A DNA stretch of 63,839 nt from an uncultured Pedosphaera sp. (GTDB taxonomy: Bacteria > Verrucomicrobiota > Verrucomicrobiia > Limisphaerales > Pedosphaeraceae): contig CAIXFN010000092.1 of the NCBI GenBank assembly GCA_903918755.1, positions 1-63,839 of the forward strand, read 5' to 3'. Within the stretch, counting starts at the first letter, position 1. Each line of letters opens with the position of its first letter. Positions 23,469 to 31,809 of the stretch are shown here, piece by piece. The notes beneath the pieces are model-generated. The model ran no database searches. It saw nothing but the letters and a program-made list of their open reading frames with translations, and was not told the DNA's origin. A program made the position numbers and the translations under genes.

Positions 23469-23828
23469 ATGATGATCATGGCTGCTGTGAAGGGAAATAA
23501 GGATCGGAACGGCTACCCAAATGGGGGATCGGCCTCGAAGAAGGATTTTGTCACAGCCCGGAGGGTGCTTGCCTGGTTCGTGACGTTGGTCGGTTTGTTC
23601 GTCTTCGCGAACGGGGCTTCCTATTTTATTCGTTCGTATGGATATAGGGCGCCGGAGCTTCAGGATGGAATCGTTCGAGTCGGTTTTCCTTTCCTCATAC
23701 TGGAGCGGGGCGGGTTTGCGTTTCGTGAAAAATTTTCGTGGTGGGCTTGTTTCCGAAGCTTGTTAGGGGCGGCATTCCTGGCGACGGCTTTGTTTGCCGG
23801 TGCGCATTGGCGGAAGCGGCGATCATGA
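23469..23828 (+). CDS. hypothetical two-helix membrane protein
   Basis: About 119 residues with two membrane segments (VLAWFVTLVGLFVFANGASYF and a C-terminal LLGAAFLATALFAGAHW). No family recognised. Its stop overlaps the start of the DUF2199 gene (ATGA), so the two are translationally coupled. Several Met codons at the start (MMIMAAVKG) leave the exact N-terminus open. Confidence 0.5.
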   Translation: MMIMAAVKGNKDRNGYPNGGSASKKDFVTARRVLAWFVTLVGLFVFANGASYFIRSYGYRAPELQDGIVRVGFPFLILERGGFAFREKFSWWACFRSLLGAAFLATALFAGAHWRKRRS

Positions 23829-24337
23829 AATCGTCAGATCAACCAATTTGTGATTGTGGCGTAACCGGGGATGAGCGGTACTTTTGTTTCGGGGCGCCCG
23901 CGCCGGAGTTGTGGATGGCCATTCCGGAAGCTGAGCGGGAGACCCGCGTCCGGTTGGAGGCGGATTTGTGCGTGATCGACCGGCGGGATTATTTCATTTG
24001 CGGTTGTCTGGATCTTCCCATCGTTGGGACGACAGGAGTCTTGCGGTTCCTCGTTTGGGTGTCATTGAGCGAAACGAACTTTAACCGGGCCGTCGAGCTT
24101 TGGGGAACCCCTGGGCGGGAAGCGGAGCCGCCCTATTTTGGGTGGTTGAACACCCGGCTGCCGGGGTACCCGGAAACGTTGAATTTGAAAACCCACGTCC
24201 ATACGCGGCCGGTGGGGGAACGGCCAGCCATCGAGTTGGAGCCGACCGGACACCCGCTGGCGGTGGATCAGCGAGAGGGGATTACGCCAGTGCGCGCGCG
24301 CGATCTGGTCGAGGGGATGGGGAAGGGCGGGGGATGA
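23825..24337 (+). CDS. DUF2199 domain protein
   Basis: A 170-residue cytoplasmic protein. The DUF2199 hallmarks are the early CDCGVTG, LCVIDRRDYFICGCLDLPI and FLVWVSLSETNF, followed by LWG. Function is unknown in all members; CxC near the N-terminus might bind metal. Overlaps the preceding membrane-protein gene by 4 bp. Confidence 0.78.
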   Translation: MKSSDQPICDCGVTGDERYFCFGAPAPELWMAIPEAERETRVRLEADLCVIDRRDYFICGCLDLPIVGTTGVLRFLVWVSLSETNFNRAVELWGTPGREAEPPYFGWLNTRLPGYPETLNLKTHVHTRPVGERPAIELEPTGHPLAVDQREGITPVRARDLVEGMGKGGG

Positions 24338-24426
24338 AGGGGAGGTTTCACACGAAGTCACGAAGATCACGAAGTGGGGAGGGAAGGGGGTGTTTGGGGG
24401 GTGGATTTTCGACACCGAAACGTCAA

Positions 24427-24455
24427 TTGACACTTGGGCGTGGGGGGATTATAAA
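24427..24455 (+). promoter_or_regulatory. sigma70 promoter of the peroxiredoxin gene
   Basis: Perfect -35 TTGACA (24427-24432), 17-bp spacer, near-perfect -10 TATAAA (24450-24455). The start codon is about 50 bp further on. It is the clearest promoter in the window. Confidence 0.85.
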
Positions 24456-24504
24456 CTTTCCGCTTAGTTAACTGTACTAAACCAATTAAACCTGATATAA
24501 AATT

Positions 24505-24984
24505 ATGCCAATCGCTGTCGGCACACATGCCCCTGATTTTTCCCTGAAGTCCAAACAACCCTCCGGCCTCGTTGACGTGAAGCTCAGCGACAATTTCGGC
24601 AAGAAGAACACCGTCCTGCTGTTCGTTCCCGCCGCGTTCACCGGGGTTTGCACCGCTGAATTTTGTGACCTGACCGCCGGTATGTCCCAGTACGAGGCTT
24701 TGAATGCCGCGGTCATCGGCATCAGCGTGGACAACGTCTTCTCGCAGGAAGCCTGGGCGCTCAAGGAGAAGATCGGCATCACCCTGGCCAGCGATCTGAA
24801 CAAGACCGTGACCAAGGCTTACGATGTGCTGTTCCCAATGCTGGCTGGCATTGGCGACACCTCGGCCCGCGCGGCGTTCGTCATCGACAAGAGCGGCGTG
24901 GTCCAATACGCCGAACAGACTCCCACGCCCAAGGATCTGCCGAATTTCGACGCGATCAAGGCGACCCTGGCCAAGCTCCAGTAA
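24505..24984 (+). CDS. peroxiredoxin (AhpE/redoxin type)
   Basis: Thiol peroxidase of 159 residues that reduces H2O2 and organic hydroperoxides. The active-site motif P-x3-T-x2-C is in VPAAFTGVCTAEFC, with peroxidatic Cys49; Cys54 nearby could be a resolving or structural thiol. The rest follows the thioredoxin-like fold of redoxin-domain peroxiredoxins (VIGISVDNVFSQEAW, SARAAFVIDKSGVVQYAE). Transcribed alone from a strong promoter and closed by a terminator. Confidence 0.9.
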   Translation: MPIAVGTHAPDFSLKSKQPSGLVDVKLSDNFGKKNTVLLFVPAAFTGVCTAEFCDLTAGMSQYEALNAAVIGISVDNVFSQEAWALKEKIGITLASDLNKTVTKAYDVLFPMLAGIGDTSARAAFVIDKSGVVQYAEQTPTPKDLPNFDAIKATLAKLQ

Positions 24985-25006
24985 TCGGCCGTTCGATTCG
25001 TTTTTG

Positions 25007-25042
25007 CCGTTGGCAGTGTTTTGCACTGCCAACGGTTTTTTT
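25007..25042 (+). terminator. intrinsic terminator after the peroxiredoxin
   Basis: Perfect 12-bp stem CCGTTGGCAGTG / CACTGCCAACGG with a TTTTG loop and a run of seven T residues. It insulates the downstream Wadjet operon. Confidence 0.92.
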
Positions 25043-25129
25043 GTTTTGGGGGGGCGGGTTGCTCACGAATGCCGATATCCCGGCGTGACAAATCGGCGGG
25101 GTTGCGGCAGGCTGGCGGGGTTCTGTTTC

Positions 25130-26638
25130 ATGGTTAATCCAGCGGCATCGGATGCGTCCATTTCCGAGGTGAAATCGCTTGGCGGGAAGCTTGGTCCCCT
25201 GCTCGGCGGAGGATTTTTCCGTCCCCTGGCACGCCCGAGCGCGGCGGTGTATATCGATTGCGCCGACCGGTTAGTGGAGGCGGCGGATGAGGGGGGACAG
25301 ATTGCCCATGCCGAGGCGCGGGTGTTGATCCGGGAGGTGTTGCTGCAGCATCCGGATGTGCAATTGGAGGAGGACGAAGGCGGGCAATTCCGGGATCTGA
25401 ATCAACGGGCCAGCCAATTTTTCAACAAACTCATCGAGGTGCATTGGCTGGAACCGCGGCGGGTCAGTTTGGACGAGAATTACGTGCTGATCGCTCCGGC
25501 GTTGCACCAATTGCTGCGGTTACTGCGGGAATTGGCGGAAAACCGGCCGGCGGAACTGAAGGATTTTTCCGCCACCCTGCGCTCCTTGTGCCGGGATCTG
25601 CTGACCGAGGGAGTGCTGGATCCGGCGAAGCTGGGGCCAGAGGAGATGCGGCAGACCATGAAGGACCTGCTGGAGCGCGCTGGTCGGGCGGGGGACCAAA
25701 TGCATGCGGTGGAGGCGCTGGTGCTCCAACAGGCGAACGCCCAACGCAACAGTGTTACGGCGCAGGAAACATTGCAGCGATTTTTGGTGGAGTTCCACAT
25801 GGGCGAGCACATGGTGTGTTATGACGCCTTGAAGGAGGCGGGATTGCTGCCGCGTTTGAACCAGGCCCGCTCGGTGGCGCAGGAGGCGTTGTATGATCCG
25901 TTCACGAAGCAGCGGCTGGCCGAAGGGCTGGCGAAGCACCTGGACCTGACGGCAACGGCTGCCTATGGCGAGGCCGAGCGGTGGTTGCTCCGGTTGGACA
26001 AGCTGCTGGCGGCCATTCCGGTGAAACAGCGGTTGATTGATGGTCGCATGGCGGAGTTCAGCCGGCTGTCGGCGGCGCGCTACAATTACCAGACGGAGAT
26101 GCGGGGGCGTCGGCCGGAGCAGGTGAAAGCATACCTGGACGAGGCCGCCCGATTGCACGGCGGACGCTCGTTTGCCGATCTGGCGGACGAGCCGGGGATG
26201 CCGTTGCTCTCGCCCGCCTGCGAAATGTATTTCGGGGTGGACTCGCTCTCGCGGCCGCGCCGCGCGCGCGCGGCGGTGGATCTGAGTTTCGCGGCGACGA
26301 CGTCGGACGGCGATGCCGAAGGGGCGAAGAACGAAATTCGCCGGCGCAATTTGAATGTGCTGACGCCGCAACGGGCGGTGCGGTTTATCGAACGCCATCT
26401 GCCGGCCAAGGGAACGCGGATTTCAACGGAGCAACTGCACGTGCGGCTGGAAGATGACCTGCTGGATTTGCTGGCGGTCCTGGCGTTCGATCGCGGATCG
26501 GCGACCGAGTCCCATCGTCCGGTGCGCTGGCGGGTGCAGGCGGTGCGCGCGGATCTGGGTTTGGAGCCCGCACGGATACCGCGGGACCCGGAGGCGGACC
26601 GCCTGGTGGAGCGATTCACGATCGAACGAATTTCCTGA
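25130..26638 (+). CDS. jetA: Wadjet system protein JetA
   Basis: A 502-residue protein, the kleisin-like subunit of the Wadjet (JetABCD/MksBEF-related) plasmid-defence complex, assigned from its place as first gene before JetB and JetC and its length. No catalytic motif is expected; the chain is rich in helices, with a winged-helix-like N-terminus (SAAVYIDCADRLVEAADE) and a Leu-rich middle. I cannot tell from the sequence whether it belongs to the DUF3375 (type I) or the DUF5716 (type II) JetA form. The ATG (MVNPAASDASIS) lies shortly after the peroxiredoxin terminator; the jetA stop and jetB start are 1 bp apart. Confidence 0.85.
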   Translation: MVNPAASDASISEVKSLGGKLGPLLGGGFFRPLARPSAAVYIDCADRLVEAADEGGQIAHAEARVLIREVLLQHPDVQLEEDEGGQFRDLNQRASQFFNKLIEVHWLEPRRVSLDENYVLIAPALHQLLRLLRELAENRPAELKDFSATLRSLCRDLLTEGVLDPAKLGPEEMRQTMKDLLERAGRAGDQMHAVEALVLQQANAQRNSVTAQETLQRFLVEFHMGEHMVCYDALKEAGLLPRLNQARSVAQEALYDPFTKQRLAEGLAKHLDLTATAAYGEAERWLLRLDKLLAAIPVKQRLIDGRMAEFSRLSAARYNYQTEMRGRRPEQVKAYLDEAARLHGGRSFADLADEPGMPLLSPACEMYFGVDSLSRPRRARAAVDLSFAATTSDGDAEGAKNEIRRRNLNVLTPQRAVRFIERHLPAKGTRISTEQLHVRLEDDLLDLLAVLAFDRGSATESHRPVRWRVQAVRADLGLEPARIPRDPEADRLVERFTIERIS

Positions 26639-26639
26639 T

Positions 26640-27287
26640 ATGTCGCTACCCTGGCCCACCTTTACCACCTGGTCGCGCATCATGGAGCCGGATCGCGCGG
26701 CGTTGTCCGAAATCCTGGCGGAACTGCTGGCCCACGGGGCGCTGATCGGCGGGACGGGAAGGGACCAAGAGCTGTATTTGCTGGCGCGAGAGTATCAGCG
26801 CGAGATCGGGGAATATCTTGCGCCGCTGCAACTGGAGTTATTGCCCGATCCTGACCGGCCGATTTTTCAATTGCGACCCGTGCCGGGCGATTGCGCCTTG
26901 ATGAGCCGGTTCAACAAGGCGGAGACGCTGCTGGTCCTGACGTTGTGGCGGATGTATCACGATGCGAGGATGGAAAATGTGGTGGCCAGCATCGTGGTGA
27001 CCACCAACGAGATTTGGGAACGATTGCGCCTTTATTTCGCCAATCTGAACCCGCCAGCCGAAGCCCAGTTGCGCGAAATGCTGGGCAAATTGCGGCACCG
27101 CCGGTTGGTGCGGCTGCAATGGCACGAGGATCCCGCGCGCTTTGGGGAGTCGCAGGTGGAGATTTTGCCCACGTTGCCGCGGGTGATTCCGTTTGAAAGC
27201 GCGGGAGCATGGCAGCAGCAGGTGTCGCTTTATCAGGCGCCGTCTGCGGCGGCGTCCGAACCCGGTCGGGTGGAGGAGGAACCATGA
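26640..27287 (+). CDS. jetB: Wadjet system protein JetB (DUF4194-like)
   Basis: A 215-residue KITE-like subunit of the JetABC SMC complex, with typical winged-helix runs (FNKAETLLVLTLWRMYHDAR and LREMLGKLRHRRLVRLQWHEDP). It should bridge JetA and the JetC heads. Overlaps jetC by 4 bp (ATGA), so subunit synthesis is coupled. Confidence 0.88.
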   Translation: MSLPWPTFTTWSRIMEPDRAALSEILAELLAHGALIGGTGRDQELYLLAREYQREIGEYLAPLQLELLPDPDRPIFQLRPVPGDCALMSRFNKAETLLVLTLWRMYHDARMENVVASIVVTTNEIWERLRLYFANLNPPAEAQLREMLGKLRHRRLVRLQWHEDPARFGESQVEILPTLPRVIPFESAGAWQQQVSLYQAPSAAASEPGRVEEEP

Positions 27288-30200
27288 GCCAGCGAATTTC
27301 CCTGACCCGGATCATCGCGATCAATTGGTACGGGTTCCGGCAAATCATCGATGTGGAGGACAACGTGCTGATCTCGGGAGCGTTTGGCACGGGGAAGTCC
27401 GCGCTGCTGGATTTGGCGCAATATGTTTTGCTGGGCGGGGAGCGTCAATTCAACCGGGCGGCCGCTGGCAATGCCCGGGGGCGCGACCTGGTGGGGTATT
27501 GCCTGGGAGATACGAACCAAACCCGGAACGGGCAGCGGCACTTTTTGCGCACAAGCGGGGTTTCCCTGGTGGCGCTGGAATTCAGCCGACCTCGGGAAAA
27601 GGGAAAGGCGCAACCAGCGCGGGAGACGTGGGGCATCCGGCTGGATTTTTCCAGTCCCGACGCCGCGCCGCGGCCGACGTATTTTTGGATTCCGGACCGG
27701 CTGGAATACGCCGAGCTGGCGCCGGACGGCAAGAGCCTGCTCTCTGAAGACGCCTTCCGGACGTGGTTGCGGCGGACCCATGGGAACGAGAGCCTGTTTG
27801 CGCGACAGCGGGACTATTTGGAGGAAATGGCCGCCCCACGGCACCTCAATTTTGATGCGGCAGCATTTCATCGCACGTTTCCGAAAGCAATCGCCTTTGA
27901 ACCGGAGGAAAATGTAGAAAAATTCATCCGGGAATTCATCCTGGAGGAAAGTCCGCTGGATGTCCGGGATGTGAAGATCGCGCTGCGGGCGTATGATGAC
28001 ACGCGTCGGCGCCTCGAAAAGCAGGAGGACGAGGCGGCGTTCCTGCGGCGGATCGCCGAGCAGCAAGCGAACTACGAAAAGTTCCGGCGGGAAGAAGGGA
28101 TCCTGCTGCACACGGGCCACACCCTGAAGTTGTGGCAATGCGAGGAGAGTGTCGCGCGCCACGCCGCGAACCTGGCCCGGCTGGAAGCGGAGCAGGCGGA
28201 GGATTTGAAGCAATTGGAGCAGGCGCTGGCGGCGGCCACGACAGTGCAGGCCCTGCTGGACCAGGTGCGTTTCGAAATCGGGAAGGATCCGGACGGGGGC
28301 AAAATCGCCGAGTACGAGAGCCAGCGGAAAGAGTTGGATGGCAAGGTGAACCAATTGCGGACCGCGCAGCAATCGGTCCGGCAGCAACTGGCCGACCGGC
28401 ATTATCGCTGGGTGAACTGGCTCAAGCACGGACAGGGATTGGCGCTGGACGGATTGGCGAAGGCGCTGGTGGTGAACGACCGGTGGCTGGCGGATTTGCG
28501 GGCGGGTCAGGAGGCGGAGCAGTTGGCGGTATTGCCCAAGCTCGCGCAGCGCTTCACGGAAATGTGGGTGGCGATCGAGCAACTCCTACAGCCGTTGAAG
28601 CTGGAAATCAGCACGGCGGAAAAGCGCCTGCGCCAATTGGTGGAGGATTTGGAGAGCCTGGCGAAGGGGCAGGCGCCGGGGGCGTTCCCTTTGTTTACGC
28701 TGCTGCGGCAAAAATTGGGCGGGCGGGTGGAGCAATTGGGGCGGTTGATCGAAGTCAAGGCGGAGGCGGAGCGGTGGTGGCCGGCGCTGGAGTCATTCCT
28801 GGCGCGGAACCGATGGGTGATTGTGGTGGATAGCGCGGAGGATTACCGGGAGGCGCTGGAATGGCTGCGCAAGACGCCGCCCGGGCGGGATCCCGAATCC
28901 CTGCTCAATCCCGCCGAAGCGAGACAGTTGCGGGCCGGCACGCGGGAGAATTCCCTCTTCAGTAAGGTGGAGATTATTCACCCGGTGGCGCGGCTGTACG
29001 CGGCGCATTTGCTGGGGGATGTGGCTTGCGTAGAAACTGTGGCCGAATTGGAAAAATCCGATGCGCCGCGGGCGATCACGCCGGAAGGTATTTTCAAACA
29101 GGCACCTTTGCGCCGTCGGTTGCGCCCGGCCGGGGCGGTGGAACTGACGCTGGGACGGGAGGGGCTGGAGCGGATGCGGGCGGGCAAGCAAAAGGAGCAG
29201 GTGGAGGCGCGCGCCTCGCTGGACGCCGGGAAGCAGAAACTGGCCGATGTGCAAACCTGGCTCGACACGGGCCGCAAGGGTGGACTGGCCGAAGGCGCCC
29301 TGCCGGAGCGGGCGGCCGAGTTGGCGCAATTGCCGGAGTTGGAAGCGCGATTGGGCCGCGTGCGCGAGACCATAGCCTTGCTGATCACGCCGGAACGCGA
29401 GGCGCGGCAGCAGCGGTTGGTGGAATTTGAGACGCGGCTGCGCGAGGCCCTGGCCCGGATCGCGGTGTTGAAGGACCGACGCGACCGGTTTGAGCTGACC
29501 ACGCGACCGGAACGTGAAGCCCGGGAACGGGCACAGGCGGCGGGCGAGGCCGCGCGGTTGGAGGTGGCGGCGAGTCGGGTGGAATTGAGCCGTCAGTTTA
29601 CCGGAATCCTGGAGGCGGAACTCGTGGCGGCGCGCGATGGCTGGCGCACGGAGTTTCCCAATAAGTGGACCGAGTGTTTTGAAGCCGTCCAGCGGCAGGC
29701 TCGGATCGTGGGGGCCGCGGCGGTGGAAGCCCGGGCCCAACGGCGGGCGGAGCGGGAGAAGTTGATGGGCGTCCGGGATGAGCACGGCAATCTGCGACAT
29801 CCGGAATACCAGCACGATTTTCCGAGCGACGACGAAAGCAATGAGCGGTGGTCCAACCGGCTACGGGATTTGGAGCAGATTGAATTGCAGGCCTCCCGGC
29901 AACTCGCGGCGGATCGCAAAAAGGACTGGGAACGGCGCCTGGAAGAGAGCGTGCTCAACGAATTGAACCGGCGGATCGCGGACGCGCAGAACACGATCCG
30001 GTTGCTGGACCGTTATCTCAGCCAACCCATTGGCAAATTCCGGTACCGCATCAGCCAGAAGCGGGACACGGCGGGTTATGGTGCCATCTGGCAATTGCTC
30101 GGCACGGGGTTGGAAATCACGGATCCACTGCTCGGGGCGGAGGTGGAGCGGGCCAAGCAGGAGTTGATGGCGGCGGTGAATGGGGTGGACGAACAAGATT

Positions 30201-30676
30201 CCCGCGCGCTCCGGTTGCTGGATTACCGGAATTACCATCACTACGATCTGGAGATGGTGCCCGCCGACAAACCCGATGCGCCGCCGATTTCCCTGGGACG
30301 GAGCGGACGCAATCTTTCCGGCGGAGAGAACCAGGCGCCGTTCTTTATCTCGATGTTAGCAGCTTTCCGGCGGGTTTACGACCGCGGGGACCGGGGGTCC
30401 GCACGGTCCCAGCAACTGGGGTTGGTGGTGATGGATGAGGCGTTTTCCAAATTGTCCGGGGACGGTATCGAGGACTGCCTGGCGCTGGCGCGCAGCTTTC
30501 AACTCCAACTGATTATGGCTTTCCCGCCGGAACGACTGGGCGTGATGGTGCCGCATGCGCAAACGGTGATCATGTGCCAGAAGCAAGTGGAGCGCGACGC
30601 GAACGGCTATGTCACGCGCATTGATAACATCCCGCTTTTGACCACGATGGCGGAGGCCCTGGATGCGCTCACTTGA
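27284..30676 (+). CDS. jetC: Wadjet system SMC-like ATPase JetC
   Basis: The 1130-residue motor of the loop-extruding JetABC complex, MukB-like in layout. Walker A GAFGTGKS is at residues 32-39. Two long coiled-coil arms (about 250-470 and 620-860) flank a central hinge-like part. The ABC signature LSGGENQ (1011-1017) is followed by the Walker B LGLVVMDEAF (1045-1054). Family members extrude plasmid DNA by ATP hydrolysis until JetD cuts it. No frameshift or truncation; all ATPase motifs look intact. A ribosome-binding GGAGGA precedes the ATG. Confidence 0.92.
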   Translation: MSQRISLTRIIAINWYGFRQIIDVEDNVLISGAFGTGKSALLDLAQYVLLGGERQFNRAAAGNARGRDLVGYCLGDTNQTRNGQRHFLRTSGVSLVALEFSRPREKGKAQPARETWGIRLDFSSPDAAPRPTYFWIPDRLEYAELAPDGKSLLSEDAFRTWLRRTHGNESLFARQRDYLEEMAAPRHLNFDAAAFHRTFPKAIAFEPEENVEKFIREFILEESPLDVRDVKIALRAYDDTRRRLEKQEDEAAFLRRIAEQQANYEKFRREEGILLHTGHTLKLWQCEESVARHAANLARLEAEQAEDLKQLEQALAAATTVQALLDQVRFEIGKDPDGGKIAEYESQRKELDGKVNQLRTAQQSVRQQLADRHYRWVNWLKHGQGLALDGLAKALVVNDRWLADLRAGQEAEQLAVLPKLAQRFTEMWVAIEQLLQPLKLEISTAEKRLRQLVEDLESLAKGQAPGAFPLFTLLRQKLGGRVEQLGRLIEVKAEAERWWPALESFLARNRWVIVVDSAEDYREALEWLRKTPPGRDPESLLNPAEARQLRAGTRENSLFSKVEIIHPVARLYAAHLLGDVACVETVAELEKSDAPRAITPEGIFKQAPLRRRLRPAGAVELTLGREGLERMRAGKQKEQVEARASLDAGKQKLADVQTWLDTGRKGGLAEGALPERAAELAQLPELEARLGRVRETIALLITPEREARQQRLVEFETRLREALARIAVLKDRRDRFELTTRPEREARERAQAAGEAARLEVAASRVELSRQFTGILEAELVAARDGWRTEFPNKWTECFEAVQRQARIVGAAAVEARAQRRAEREKLMGVRDEHGNLRHPEYQHDFPSDDESNERWSNRLRDLEQIELQASRQLAADRKKDWERRLEESVLNELNRRIADAQNTIRLLDRYLSQPIGKFRYRISQKRDTAGYGAIWQLLGTGLEITDPLLGAEVERAKQELMAAVNGVDEQDSRALRLLDYRNYHHYDLEMVPADKPDAPPISLGRSGRNLSGGENQAPFFISMLAAFRRVYDRGDRGSARSQQLGLVVMDEAFSKLSGDGIEDCLALARSFQLQLIMAFPPERLGVMVPHAQTVIMCQKQVERDANGYVTRIDNIPLLTTMAEALDALT

Positions 30677-30679
30677 CGG

Positions 30680-31789
30680 ATGAACCCGGAACGTCTGCCG
30701 GTCGCCAGCGAACTCTTTGCCCAATGGCAACGCGCCCGGGGCGGGCTAATGAAACCGGCGGTTCGTCCCTTTTCCCGTGGTTGGGAGGATTTGCTGGAGG
30801 ATGCGCGACTGGTTGCGGCCACGGAGCGGGCGGAGGCGGAGAGCGACATCCGGGTGCTGGCAGCGGAGGGGTGGGTGGCGCTGAAATTCGTGCGCTACCG
30901 GCCCCACCTGATTGAGCGCGTGGTCATCCCGTTGGAGGCGGAAGCGCGGTGGCAGGAGGCGTTCGGATTCGTGGCGCCGACCGGGGAGGAGGCGCGGCGG
31001 ATCCGGGAATACCCCTGGGTGCCGGAGTTGGAGTTTGTCCGGGAAGCCGATTTGAATCTGCCGTTCGAGGAGTTGGCCCGGCTGAACGAGTTTTTAGCCA
31101 GTGGCGGACGGCAGCGTCCCGTGGTTCCCATCAAGGAGCGATCCTTGCAGATTTTCGGAGAGGAAAAGCGGCTGGATTCCTTGCTGGCATCGGCGTTGTT
31201 CCGATCGGGGCGGTTGGATCTGCGGGCGGATTTGCGTTGCGAAATTATTGGTGTCCCGTTGGCGTGGCGGCGGGGTCCCGTGGCGGCGGCGGCGCAACCG
31301 GTCCTCGTGATCGAGAACGCCGCGACATGGCATTCCTACTGCCGATGGAATGAGACTGGGGGCCATTTCAGTGCGGTGGTTTATGGGGATGGCAACCGAT
31401 TCATGGACGGGATTGGTTTTTTGGCCGAGATTTTTCGCGAGGTGGGAGGCATTCGGCCGGTGCGCTATTTTGGCGACTTGGATCCGCACGGACTGCGCAT
31501 TCCCCAGGTAGCCTCCGCGCGGGCGCAGGCGATGGGTCTGCCGGCGGTGGAGGCGGACTCCTGGAGTTATGGTGAATTGTTGCGGCTCGGGGAGGGGCGC
31601 GGGCAACCGGCGGAAACCGATCCTGTCGCAAGCGCATTGTGCGGCTGGTTGGGAGAATGGGCGGATCCGGTCCGGGAACTATTTGCCCAGGGCCAACGGT
31701 TAGCGCAGGAGCATGTCGGCTGGGAACGGCTCAGTGCCATTCCGCCGCTTGATAGCGCAGACCGCCAGGAGAATTCCCCCGGCAGGTGA
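30680..31789 (+). CDS. jetD: Wadjet system nuclease JetD
   Basis: A 369-residue topoisomerase-VI-like nuclease that linearises small circular DNA halted by JetABC. The C-terminal TOPRIM-like part has the acidic residues expected: Glu212 in IENAATWHSY and Asp266/Asp268 in YFGDLDPHG. The N-terminal half (1-200) is the arm domain of the DUF3322 type. It starts 3 bp after the jetC stop, completing jetABCD. The gene converges on the CocE-like gene about 20 bp away. Confidence 0.9.
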   Translation: MNPERLPVASELFAQWQRARGGLMKPAVRPFSRGWEDLLEDARLVAATERAEAESDIRVLAAEGWVALKFVRYRPHLIERVVIPLEAEARWQEAFGFVAPTGEEARRIREYPWVPELEFVREADLNLPFEELARLNEFLASGGRQRPVVPIKERSLQIFGEEKRLDSLLASALFRSGRLDLRADLRCEIIGVPLAWRRGPVAAAAQPVLVIENAATWHSYCRWNETGGHFSAVVYGDGNRFMDGIGFLAEIFREVGGIRPVRYFGDLDPHGLRIPQVASARAQAMGLPAVEADSWSYGELLRLGEGRGQPAETDPVASALCGWLGEWADPVRELFAQGQRLAQEHVGWERLSAIPPLDSADRQENSPGR

Positions 31790-31809
31790 GTCTGGCAGGC
31801 AAACCCGAC

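Noticed and set aside
24337-24400. ACGAAGTCACGAAG repeats near 23.37 and 24.35 kb
   Set aside because: Very short imperfect direct repeats around the DUF2199 pair; noted but too weak to call an element or attachment site.
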